A stretch of 21,860 nt of DNA from Limisoma sp963601185 (GTDB taxonomy: Bacteria; Bacteroidota; Bacteroidia; Bacteroidales; Muribaculaceae), in contig CAVCEE010000027.1 in NCBI GenBank assembly GCA_963601185.1, forward strand, positions 1-21,860. The letters are read 5' to 3'. Of this stretch, positions 1-7,400 are shown in pieces. The translations under genes were made by a program, and so were the position numbers. The stretch's first letter is position 1. Every line of letters begins with the position of its first letter. The notes under the pieces are model-generated. The model had not been told where the DNA came from and did not search any database. It saw only the letters and a list, made by a program, of their open reading frames with translations.

Positions 1-3
1 ACT

Positions 4-51
4 GCAAATTTATCATTCCTATTTCAGTTTCGGTTTGCCGCTGCAAATCTA
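4..51 (-). promoter_or_regulatory. Possible minus-strand -7 boxes for a gene left of the window
   Basis: Read on the minus strand, 51-44 is TAGATTTG and 11-4 is TAAATTTG, both matching the Bacteroidota -7 consensus TAnnTTTG. They lie just past the terminator of the lipoprotein gene, so they could start transcription of a minus-strand gene beyond the left edge. Neither has a convincing TTG-type -33 element at the usual spacing, so this is weak. Confidence 0.25.
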
Positions 52-86
52 AGGTATTCCAAAGTTAATAATTCGTTTGTTATTGT

Positions 87-122
87 CAAAAAAATAAGGG
101 CGCGAAACTTAGTGCCGCGCCC
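87..122 (-). terminator. Rho-independent terminator of the lipoprotein gene
   Basis: An inverted repeat GGGCGCG (98-104) / CGCGCCC (116-122) with an 11-nt loop is followed on the minus strand by a T-rich run (TTATTTTTTT). It sits just after the minus-strand stop codon at 146, where the lipoprotein transcript, and possibly the rsfS-ftsH transcript, would end. Confidence 0.8.
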
Positions 123-145
123 GTTATCGTTGATAGTTGTGTCTT

Positions 146-1228
146 TTAGTCGGAGTAGGTAAACGTGTAGCGCTTTTGAATCACCGGCGACATACTGTCG
201 TAGCGATGATAGAGGTCGACCGACAACACCGTTTTCGACGAGTCTAACTGCGGACTGAAGTTGTAGGTCTCGCGGCCTGTAACCGACTTGTAAAGTATCG
301 ATGGCATTTGCGAGCCGAAATTGCCGGCCTCCATCAGAAGGGCGTATTTCAGCAGTCCGCGCTCAAGCATTGTCATCTTGACCAACCGGTTCACGTCGAT
401 GTTGCAATCCTGGCGGATGGCTGTTTCTGGGTTATACTGGAACGTAGTTTTGCTGGTGCCGGTTATGGTAATGATGCTCGACTTGGTGTCGGTGCTGTAG
501 CCCCATGTCTGGTCGCCTTGCGCCACGCGTGACACATAGCCGTTGTCGGCATACGCCACCGTGTAGTCGTTCACGGCAGTGATGCGTCCGGCTGCGTCAA
601 CGGCTGCGATGACTGTCTCGTCGGGCATACCGCTTTGCTTGAGAGTGAGCGTGCGTTTGCCTACTTCTGAGCGGTTGATAGCAATGTTAATGTCGGCTTC
701 CGTCAACTCAATCTTGTCGAAACTGTGGTAGGTGGCACCGGTTATGGTGTTGCCGTTATAGGTAAACGAAATTGATTCTTCATACACTTGGTTCATCGAC
801 GTGTCGTAACTTGTCATCACAATCTTCGACATCTTGGCTGATGCCGATGGGGTAGGCACGTTGCCGCCCGAACGTCCAGACTGGCTGAACTGGTATTTAC
901 GAGTATCGCCGTGGCAGTTGATGGTCACTGTTGCCGAACGGTAGTTGTTGGTGGTGTTGGCAGAGATGAAGGCGATCAACTTATAGGTACCGGCTGAGCC
1001 TTCTTCTGTGTCGAGCGTCAGCCAACCGGTGTCCGATGTGCCGTAGCCAATGGTGGCATACCAACTGTCGAGAGCCTTGAATTCAGGCAACTCCTGATTG
1101 TGGATGTTGCTGTTGATTGAATACTCTTTCCTGTTTTCGCCCTGTAGCCACGAGTCTGTATCGTTGTTGCTACAGGCCGTGGTAAGAATGGCAATGAGCG
1201 CAATTAAAAGTATGGACTTTATTTTCAT
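146..1228 (-). CDS. Putative lipoprotein with BACON-like N-terminal domain
   Basis: A 360-residue protein with a lipoprotein signal: a basic start (MKIK), a hydrophobic stretch and a lipobox LTTAC with Cys19 as the likely lipidated residue, so an envelope-anchored, perhaps surface-exposed protein. Residues about 50-118 resemble a BACON-type beta domain (aromatic-rich start, SGWL-like TGWLTL, then alternating strands ending in a QSG motif typical of these repeats). Residues about 132-360 look like the beta-strand-rich C-terminal regions of Bacteroidota lipoproteins (DUF4595-like: FTYNGNTIT, DYTVAYADNGYVSRV), but I cannot name a family firmly. No catalytic motif is visible. The gene starts 26 nt after the ftsH stop on the same strand, so it may be the last gene of an rsfS-ftsH transcript. 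Exact function is unknown; BACON domains are usually linked to carbohydrate or mucin binding. Confidence 0.75.
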   Translation of the reverse strand: MKIKSILLIALIAILTTACSNNDTDSWLQGENRKEYSINSNIHNQELPEFKALDSWYATIGYGTSDTGWLTLDTEEGSAGTYKLIAFISANTTNNYRSATVTINCHGDTRKYQFSQSGRSGGNVPTPSASAKMSKIVMTSYDTSMNQVYEESISFTYNGNTITGATYHSFDKIELTEADINIAINRSEVGKRTLTLKQSGMPDETVIAAVDAAGRITAVNDYTVAYADNGYVSRVAQGDQTWGYSTDTKSSIITITGTSKTTFQYNPETAIRQDCNIDVNRLVKMTMLERGLLKYALLMEAGNFGSQMPSILYKSVTGRETYNFSPQLDSSKTVLSVDLYHRYDSMSPVIQKRYTFTYSD

Positions 1229-1254
1229 TGTTGTGTATAATGATTGTCGATTTC

Positions 1255-3300
1255 CTATTGCTCTTTGTCTTCTTCGGGGACAGGTGGCGGAGTCACGCTG
1301 TCGGCATCATTGTCAGTGCTGGCATCGGTGTTGTCCGTTGCTTCAGCCGCATTGTCGCTATCTGCGGCATTGAGGCTGCGCTGACGCTCCTTCTCTTCGT
1401 TGGCCTTGATTATCTCGTCGGCTCTCGAAGCCCATTTGCGCTTGCCGAAGATGTGTTCCACATCCTCCGACAGGATTACCTCGCGGGTGAGCAGCAGGTC
1501 GCGCAACTGGTGGTGTCCGTCTTCATATTCCTTGAGCAGTTGTTTAGCCCGCTCATACTGCTCGGCGAGGATGCGTGCCACTTCGCTGTCGATGAGGCGT
1601 GCGCGGTCTTCGCTGTATGGCTTGCCGAACATATAGTCCTGACCTGTCGAGTCGTAGTAACTTACGTTGGGCAGCGACTTGCTCATACCGTAGTATGCCA
1701 CAATGGCATAGGCTTGCTTGGATGCTCTCTCAAGGTCGTTGAGCGCACCTGTCGACACGCAGCCGAGGAAGAGTTCCTCTGCGGCGCGGCCGCCAAGCAA
1801 TGAGCAGATTTCGTCGAGCATTGCCTGTTCTGGCACAATCTGTCGCTCTTCCGGCAGATACCACGCTGCTCCGAGTGCTTTGCCGCGCGGCACGATGGTT
1901 ACCTTAATGAGCGGATTGGCGTATTTCAAGTGCCAACTGATTGTGGCGTGACCAGCCTCGTGGGTTGCTATCGATTCACGCTCTTCCTCGGTAGTGATTT
2001 TCGAGCGTTTTTCCAAACCGCCTACAATTCTGTCTACAGCGTTCATAAAGTCCTGCTTTTCCACCGACTCCTTGTTGTGGCGTGCCGCAATCAAGGCTGC
2101 TTCGTTGCAGACGTTGGCAATGTCTGCGCCCGAGAAGCCCGGGGTCTGGCGTGAAAGGAGGTCAACATCCACGTCTTTTGCGATTTTCACGTTGCGCAGA
2201 TGCACCATAAATATTTCCTTGCGGTCGTTGAGGTCGGGGAGGTCAACGTAGATTTGTCGGTCGAAACGTCCGGCGCGGAGCAATGCCTTGTCGAGAATGT
2301 CCACGCGGTTGGTTGCGGCAAGCACAATGATGCCGCTGTTGGTGCCGAAGCCGTCCATCTCGGTGAGCAACTGGTTGAGGGTGTTCTCGCGCTCGTCGTT
2401 TGAGCCCATATTCGGATTCTTGCCGCGGGCGCGTCCCACGGCGTCAATCTCGTCGATGAAGATAATGCAAGGTGCTTTGTCCTTGGCTTTCTTGAACAGG
2501 TCGCGCACGCGTGACGCACCTACGCCGACAAACATCTCTACAAAGTCGGAGCCCGACAGCGAGAAGAACGGCACGTTGGCTTCGCCGGCTACGGCTTTTG
2601 CCAACAGGGTCTTGCCTGTTCCCGGAGGGCCTACGAGCAATGCTCCCTTGGGGATTTTGCCGCCGAGGTTGGTGAATTTCTTCGGATTCTTGAGAAATTC
2701 CACGATTTCCTCCACTTCAGTCTTTGCTTCCTGGAGTCCGGCTACGTCCTTGAATGTTACGTTAGTGCCTTTCTCCTTGTCAAACAGTTGGGCTTTGGTC
2801 TTGCCGATGCTGAACACGCCGCCGCTGCCATCGCCGCCGCCTCTCGACATACGGCGCATAAGGATGAACCAGAACACAATCAGGAGGATTACTGGGCCAA
2901 ATGACCACAGGAAGCCTGAAATGCTGCTGCTGGTGTTGTATTCAAGAGCGCCGGCATAGTCGGTTGTCTTGATGTATTCCTCAAACACTGCGTGAGGCAC
3001 TTGCACCGTGATGCGCGCCTTCTTGAGTTCTGTCTGCGACAGTCTCAGCTCGCGGAACGCCTGCTTCGCACAGTCGGGCGTCAGTTCTGCCTGAATCTCG
3101 TTGTCACCGGCATAGACCCAGATATGCTTCACCTTGCCTTTGACCAGATATTCTTTGAAATCTGGCTGCCAGTTGACGGGCTTCTCCACTGAGTTCTTGC
3201 TCATGTAGAAGATGCCGACAAGGACGATGCCCACGATGGCATACATCCAGAAGATGTTGAATCGCGGGAAGCCTCCTATTTTCTTGTTGTTATTGCTCAT
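1255..3300 (-). CDS. ftsH: ATP-dependent zinc metalloprotease FtsH
   Basis: A membrane-anchored hexameric AAA+ protease that extracts and degrades misfolded membrane proteins and short-lived cytosolic regulators. The 681 residues show the full family layout: a first membrane segment (about 17-34), a periplasmic part, a second membrane segment (about 130-148), Walker A GPPGTGKT (224-231), pore motif FVGVG (257-261), Walker B IIFIDEID (279-286), and the second region of homology with arginine fingers R342 and R345. The zinc site is HEAGH (447-451) with D522 as the likely third ligand. The C-terminal tail from about 640 is Ala/Asp/Pro-rich and probably disordered. The start follows rsfS by 22 nt on the same strand, so the two are probably co-transcribed from the promoters in the 74-bp repeats. 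All key residues are intact. Confidence 0.98.
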   Translation of the reverse strand: MSNNNKKIGGFPRFNIFWMYAIVGIVLVGIFYMSKNSVEKPVNWQPDFKEYLVKGKVKHIWVYAGDNEIQAELTPDCAKQAFRELRLSQTELKKARITVQVPHAVFEEYIKTTDYAGALEYNTSSSISGFLWSFGPVILLIVFWFILMRRMSRGGGDGSGGVFSIGKTKAQLFDKEKGTNVTFKDVAGLQEAKTEVEEIVEFLKNPKKFTNLGGKIPKGALLVGPPGTGKTLLAKAVAGEANVPFFSLSGSDFVEMFVGVGASRVRDLFKKAKDKAPCIIFIDEIDAVGRARGKNPNMGSNDERENTLNQLLTEMDGFGTNSGIIVLAATNRVDILDKALLRAGRFDRQIYVDLPDLNDRKEIFMVHLRNVKIAKDVDVDLLSRQTPGFSGADIANVCNEAALIAARHNKESVEKQDFMNAVDRIVGGLEKRSKITTEEERESIATHEAGHATISWHLKYANPLIKVTIVPRGKALGAAWYLPEERQIVPEQAMLDEICSLLGGRAAEELFLGCVSTGALNDLERASKQAYAIVAYYGMSKSLPNVSYYDSTGQDYMFGKPYSEDRARLIDSEVARILAEQYERAKQLLKEYEDGHHQLRDLLLTREVILSEDVEHIFGKRKWASRADEIIKANEEKERQRSLNAADSDNAAEATDNTDASTDNDADSVTPPPVPEEDKEQ

Positions 3301-3322
3301 TTTTAATTCTTGATGTCAGTCG

Positions 3323-3679
3323 TTAGTCCACATTCGGAATTTCCTTGATTTCGGCGTCGTTCCAGAGTTGCTCAAGGTTGTAGTATTCCCGGTATTCGGG
3401 CAGGAATACGTGTACGTAGATCGAACCGTAGTCAATCACAATCCATTGCGAGTTGCGGTAGCCGTCGTAGTTAAACGGCTTCACCCCAGAGTTGTCCTGC
3501 ACGTATTCGCGCACGGAGTCGGCAATGGCAGACACCTGCATCGTCGAACTTCCCTCACATATCAGAAAATGTTCGGTGGAGACGTCTTCCAACCCCGACA
3601 AATCAACGTGGGTTATGTTTTTACCTTTCCGGTCCTGAATACCTTCAATAATCAGTTTAATTAATTCTTCGTTTGTCAT
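3323..3679 (-). CDS. rsfS: Ribosomal silencing factor RsfS
   Basis: A 118-residue protein of the RsfS/Iojap family, cytosolic. Family members bind ribosomal protein uL14 on the large subunit and block subunit joining when nutrients are short. The sequence shows the conserved core HFLICEGSSTMQVSAIAD (about 37-54), then GYRNSQWIVIDYG (73-85) and VHVFLPEYREYYNLEQLW (89-106), with length normal for the family. It is the first gene before ftsH, a pairing common in Bacteroidota. The ATG at 3679 lies about 25 nt downstream of the nearest repeat-borne -7 box, which supports this start and suggests direct control by the tandem repeat array. Confidence 0.95.
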   Translation of the reverse strand: MTNEELIKLIIEGIQDRKGKNITHVDLSGLEDVSTEHFLICEGSSTMQVSAIADSVREYVQDNSGVKPFNYDGYRNSQWIVIDYGSIYVHVFLPEYREYYNLEQLWNDAEIKEIPNVD

Positions 3680-3694
3680 TCTTTATTATTATTC

Positions 3695-4013
3695 TATCTT
3701 ATGCAAAGATAGCGCAAATCGAGGGCAGAAAGACAAGTTATACTTGGTCGTTATGCCGAGATGCAGCCTATCTTATGCAAAGATAGCGCAAATCGAGGGC
3801 AGAAAGACAAGTTATACTTGGTCGTTATGCCGAGATGCAGCCTATCTTATGCAAAGATAGCGCAAATCGAGGGCAGAAAGACAAGTTATACTTGGTCGTT
3901 ATGCCGAGATGCAGCCTATCTTATGCAAAGATAGCGCAAATCGAGGGCAGAAAGACAAGTTATACTTGGTCGTTATGCCGAGATGTAGCCTATCTTATGC
4001 AAAGATAGCGCAA
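3695..4013. repeat. Tandem array of a 74-bp unit, 4.3 copies
   Basis: Four full 74-bp units begin at 3695, 3769, 3843 and 3917, and a fifth is cut off after 23 bases (3991-4013). The copies are identical by eye except for one C-to-T change at 3986. Each unit begins with a stem-loop TATCTT-ATGCA-AAGATA, whose right arm plus loop reads TATCTTTG on the minus strand, a match to the Bacteroidota -7 box. Because 74 is not a multiple of three, the array does not encode a protein repeat. The near identity points to recent expansion or homogenisation. Similar intergenic units may occur elsewhere in Prevotella-like genomes; that is recollection, not a search. Confidence 0.95.
3704..3736 (-). promoter_or_regulatory. 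Candidate promoter of rsfS-ftsH (proximal repeat copy)
   Basis: On the minus strand, TATCTTTG (3711-3704) matches TAnnTTTG, and a TTG at 3736-3734 lies 22 nt upstream, slightly longer than the usual 19-21. Transcription would start near 3698, about 20 nt before the rsfS ATG. The same -7 box recurs at 3778-3785, 3852-3859, 3926-3933 and 4000-4007, so up to five stacked promoters could feed rsfS. The stretch 4014-4171 beyond the array holds no gene I can see. Confidence 0.55.
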
Positions 4014-4171
4014 TTTGGCGAAAAACACTATCTTAAATAATGTTAGAGCAAATAAAGTGCCAAACTTAAAGTGCTGTAGACCAGTATGCCTCTTGCACAC
4101 TGTGTACTGGCATTCACATTAAATAACGCAATGCTGCCGGAAATACTGCATCAGCCGTCCTGAAAAACGCA

Positions 4172-4205
4172 AAACGGACAGCCGTCTGTGTGCGGCTGTC
4201 CGTTT
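4172..4205 (-). terminator. Terminator of fabI
   Basis: A perfect 13-bp inverted repeat, AAACGGACAGCCG (4172-4184) / CGGCTGTCCGTTT (4193-4205), with an 8-nt loop. On the minus strand it is followed by TTTTGCGTTTTT. It lies 24 nt after the fabI stop. The symmetry means it could also stop plus-strand transcripts. Confidence 0.88.
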
Positions 4206-4229
4206 GTTCTGTTGGGTTGGTCTGTGCGA

Positions 4230-5087
4230 CTAACCGTATTGGATTGTACCGTCTGCGTTGCGGTACTGGTCAAAGCCTTTTTCGTATTGGTCCATAGCGC
4301 GGAGGCTCATACCCATGCTTGAGAAACCGCCGTCATGGTAGAGGTTCTGCATGGTAACCTTGCGTGTAAGGTCGCTGAACATCACTACGCAGTAGTTTGC
4401 GCACTCATCGGCTGTAGCGTTGCCGAGTGGCGACATACGGTTGGCAAAGTCCATCAGCGACTCCATACCCTTCACGCCGCTTCCTGCGGTAGTCTGTGTT
4501 GGCGACTGTGAGATGGTGTTGATTCTCACGTGGTGCTCACGGCCGTAGATGTAGCCGAAACTGCGAGCAATCGACTCAAGGAGAGCCTTGGCGTCTGCCA
4601 TGTCGTTGTAGCCGAACATAGTGCGCTGTGCTGCCATATAGGTGAGGGCTACGATTGAGCCGTAGTCGTTGATTGCGTTAAGTTTTTTTGCTGTCTGGAT
4701 CATCTTGTGGAACGAGATGGCAGATATGTCGAGCGTCTTGTCGAGCATATCGTAGTCAAGGTCGTCGTAAAGGCGTTTCTTGCGCACGTTCGGCGACATG
4801 CCGATAGAGTGGAGCACAAAGTCAATCTTTCCGCCGAGCACTTCCATTGATCTCTCGAACACGGTTTTCAAATCATCGCAATTTGTTGCATCGGCAGGAA
4901 TGATTTCGGCGTTAAGTTTTTCGCCCAATTCCGAAACTTCGCCCATGCGCACTGCCACTGGAGTGTTGGACAGCGTTATCACAGCGCCTTCTTCAACAAC
5001 TCGCTCTGCAGTCTTCCAAGCGATACTTTGGGAATTCAATGCACCGAACACGATGCCTCGTTTTCCTTTAAGTAGATTAAAACTCAT
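4230..5087 (-). CDS. fabI: Enoyl-[acyl-carrier-protein] reductase [NADH] FabI
   Basis: Catalyses the last reduction of each fatty-acid elongation cycle (trans-2-enoyl-ACP to acyl-ACP, NADH-dependent), in the cytosol. The 285-residue Rossmann protein belongs to the FabI branch of short-chain dehydrogenases. It has an N-terminal dinucleotide-binding stretch GIVFGALNSQSIAW (11-24), IPADAT (63-68), HSIGMSP (93-99), and the FabI-type active site with Y150, Y160 and K167 (Y-x6-K spacing). The following segment RINTISQSPTQTTAGSGV (188-205) corresponds to the substrate-binding loop that also binds triclosan in this family. The gene is monocistronic, with its own promoter (5140-5171) and terminator. 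Confidence 0.96.
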   Translation of the reverse strand: MSFNLLKGKRGIVFGALNSQSIAWKTAERVVEEGAVITLSNTPVAVRMGEVSELGEKLNAEIIPADATNCDDLKTVFERSMEVLGGKIDFVLHSIGMSPNVRKKRLYDDLDYDMLDKTLDISAISFHKMIQTAKKLNAINDYGSIVALTYMAAQRTMFGYNDMADAKALLESIARSFGYIYGREHHVRINTISQSPTQTTAGSGVKGMESLMDFANRMSPLGNATADECANYCVVMFSDLTRKVTMQNLYHDGGFSSMGMSLRAMDQYEKGFDQYRNADGTIQYG

Positions 5088-5139
5088 TCGTTTCTAATTT
5101 TTTAAATTCTGTTATTTTAAAAATCACGTAAATCGGGTG

Positions 5140-5171
5140 CAAAGGTAAAAAAAGATTTGCACACATCCAAA
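5140..5171 (-). promoter_or_regulatory. Promoter of fabI
   Basis: On the minus strand a TTTG (5171-5168) is followed after exactly 20 nt by TACCTTTG (5147-5140), an excellent match to the Bacteroidota primary sigma factor consensus TTTG-N(19-21)-TAnnTTTG. Transcription would begin near 5134, giving a leader of about 45 nt before the fabI ATG. Confidence 0.8.
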
Positions 5172-5197
5172 AAATCTGTGCACCAACATGATAAATC

Positions 5198-5232
5198 AAA
5201 AAGGCGACGCCCTTTTGGAGCGCCGCCTTTTT
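5198..5232 (-). terminator. Terminator of the mutA-mutB operon
   Basis: Arms AAAAAGGCG (5198-5206) and CGCCTTTTT (5224-5232), extended inward by CGC/GCG around one A.C mismatch. On the minus strand it ends in TTTTT. It begins 20 nt after the mutB stop and abuts the fabI promoter, insulating the two units. Confidence 0.85.
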
Positions 5233-5251
5233 AGTTGGTATGTGAATGCTC

Positions 5252-7387
5252 CTAAACGGTTTCGTTCAGGATTTCAAGCATCTTGATGGCAGAGTAAGGG
5301 ATGCGTGTGCCAGGTCCGAAGATTGCGGCTACACCTGCCTTGTAGAGGAAGTCGTAGTCCTGCGCCGGAATCACACCGCCGGCAATCACGATGATGTCCT
5401 CGCGACCGAGTTTCTTCAACTCTTCGATTACCTGAGGCACCAATGTCTTGTGACCTGCTGCGAGCGACGACACTCCGAGGATGTGCACGTCGTTCTCCAC
5501 TGCCTGACGGGCTGCTTCCGCCGGAGTCTGGAACAACGGTCCCATATCGACGTCAAATCCACAGTCGGCATAGCCGGTTGCCACTACTTTCGCTCCACGG
5601 TCGTGTCCGTCCTGACCCATCTTGGCAATCATAATACGTGGCTGACGACCTTCTCTCTTGGCGAACTCCTCGCACATTTGCTGCGCTTTCTGGAAGTCCG
5701 GATCGTTTTTGGTTTCTGATGAATACACGCCTGAAATTGTTCTGATTACTGCTTTATAACGGCCTACTACTTCTTCGCAGGCATCTGAAATCTCGCCGAG
5801 CGATGCTCTCACGTGGGCTGCCTTCACTGCAAGGTCGAGGAGGTTGCCTTCCTTGGTGCGCACACATTCTGTGATTGCTGCCAGGGCTTTCTTTACCTCT
5901 GCCTCGTCGCGGTGAGCGCGGAGGTCGTTGAGTCGCTCAATCTGCTCTTTGCGCACCTCGGTGTTGTCGATTTCGAGGATGTCGATAGGCGCTTCTTTCT
6001 CCAAACGGTACTTGTTCACGCCTACGATGGTCTGCTTGCCTGAGTCGATGCGTGCCTGTGTGCGCGCTGCGGCTTCCTCGATACGGCATTTCGGTGTGCC
6101 TGTCTCGATGGCCTTTGCCATACCGCCGAGGCGTTCAATCTCTTGGATGTGTTCCCAAGCCTTGTGTGCCAACTCGTTGGTCAAAGCCTCTACGTAGTAA
6201 GAACCTGCCCACGGGTCGATTTCCTTGGTGATGTAGGTCTCTTCCTGAATGTAGATTTGGGTGTTGCGGGCGATACGTGCAGAAAAGTCGGTTGGCAATG
6301 CGATGGCCTCGTCAAGGGCGTTGGTGTGGAGCGACTGGGTGTGTCCCAATGCTGCGCCCATAGCCTCGATACAGGTACGACCCACGTTGTTGAACGGGTC
6401 TTGCTCGGTGAGCGACCATCCTGATGTCTGCGAGTGGGTACGCAATGCCAATGATTTCGGGTTCTTCGGGTTGAACTGCTTTACAATCTTCGCCCAGAGC
6501 ATACGTGCCGCACGCATCTTTGCAACCTCCATAAAGAAATTCATGCCAATTGCCCAGAAGAACGACAAGCGAGGAGCGAATGCGTCGATATCCATACCGG
6601 CGTTCACACCTGCGCGGAGGTATTCGAGACCGTCGGCGAGGGTGTAGGCTAACTCAATGTCGGCTGTTGCACCTGCTTCTTGCATATGGTAGCCTGAAAT
6701 TGAGATTGAGTTGAACTTAGGCATGTTCTGCGAAGTGTATTCAAAGATGTCGGCGATAATGCGCATCGAGAATTCCGGCGGATAGATGTATGTGTTACGC
6801 ACCATAAACTCCTTGAGAATGTCGTTCTGGATTGTACCTGCCATCTCGTCGAGTTTCGCGCCCTGCTCAAGGCCGGCGTTGATATAGAATGCCAAAACTG
6901 GAAGCACTGCGCCGTTCATAGTCATTGACACTGACATCTTGTTCAAAGGAATGCCGTCAAACAGCACCTTCATATCCTCGATGGAGCAGATTGACACACC
7001 TGCCTTGCCGACGTCGCCCACTACGCGTGGATGGTCGGCGTCGTAGCCGCGGTGGGTTGCCAAGTCGAATGCCACCGACAAACCTTTCTGACCTGATGCC
7101 AGGTTGCGGCGGTAGAATGCGTTCGATTCTGCTGCCGTGGAGAATCCGGCATACTGGCGGATGGTCCATGGGCGGATGGCATACATACCGCTGTACGGAC
7201 CGCGGAGGAACGGTGGAATACCGGCTACATAATTGAGGTGTTCCAAGCCTTCGAGGTCGGCCTTTGTGTAGATTGGCTTAACCGGTATCAACTCCGGCGT
7301 GATCCATTTCTCACCTTCTGCAATCGGTGCGTGCTCAACGTTGAACGCATCCGATTTGATATCTATATTTTTGAAATTTGGTCTCAT
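5252..7387 (-). CDS. mutB: Methylmalonyl-CoA mutase, large (catalytic) subunit
   Basis: Adenosylcobalamin enzyme that interconverts succinyl-CoA and (R)-methylmalonyl-CoA; in anaerobic Bacteroidales this serves the succinate-propionate route. The 711 residues carry the substrate-binding TIM barrel (for example KGLSVAFDLATHRGYD, 101-116; SGYHMQEAGAT with H234, 231-241) and a C-terminal cobalamin domain with the cobalt-binding motif DGHDRG (593-598, H595), followed by GVSSLAAGH (638-646) and VIAGGVIP (667-674). Length and motifs are normal for the catalytic subunit. It starts 13 nt after the mutA stop, so the two form an operon. The methylmalonyl-CoA epimerase and decarboxylase genes are not in the window. 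Confidence 0.97.
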   Translation of the reverse strand: MRPNFKNIDIKSDAFNVEHAPIAEGEKWITPELIPVKPIYTKADLEGLEHLNYVAGIPPFLRGPYSGMYAIRPWTIRQYAGFSTAAESNAFYRRNLASGQKGLSVAFDLATHRGYDADHPRVVGDVGKAGVSICSIEDMKVLFDGIPLNKMSVSMTMNGAVLPVLAFYINAGLEQGAKLDEMAGTIQNDILKEFMVRNTYIYPPEFSMRIIADIFEYTSQNMPKFNSISISGYHMQEAGATADIELAYTLADGLEYLRAGVNAGMDIDAFAPRLSFFWAIGMNFFMEVAKMRAARMLWAKIVKQFNPKNPKSLALRTHSQTSGWSLTEQDPFNNVGRTCIEAMGAALGHTQSLHTNALDEAIALPTDFSARIARNTQIYIQEETYITKEIDPWAGSYYVEALTNELAHKAWEHIQEIERLGGMAKAIETGTPKCRIEEAAARTQARIDSGKQTIVGVNKYRLEKEAPIDILEIDNTEVRKEQIERLNDLRAHRDEAEVKKALAAITECVRTKEGNLLDLAVKAAHVRASLGEISDACEEVVGRYKAVIRTISGVYSSETKNDPDFQKAQQMCEEFAKREGRQPRIMIAKMGQDGHDRGAKVVATGYADCGFDVDMGPLFQTPAEAARQAVENDVHILGVSSLAAGHKTLVPQVIEELKKLGREDIIVIAGGVIPAQDYDFLYKAGVAAIFGPGTRIPYSAIKMLEILNETV

Positions 7388-7400
7388 TTCTGTCCTTCTT

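Noticed and set aside
3695..4013. CRISPR array or repeat-protein gene
   Set aside because: Units are contiguous 74-bp copies without variable spacers, and the length is not a multiple of three, so neither a CRISPR array nor a coding repeat fits.
4081..4110. Inverted repeat CCAGTA / TACTGG between fabI and the repeat array
   Set aside because: Only 6 bp with an 18-nt loop and no associated motif; it could easily occur by chance.
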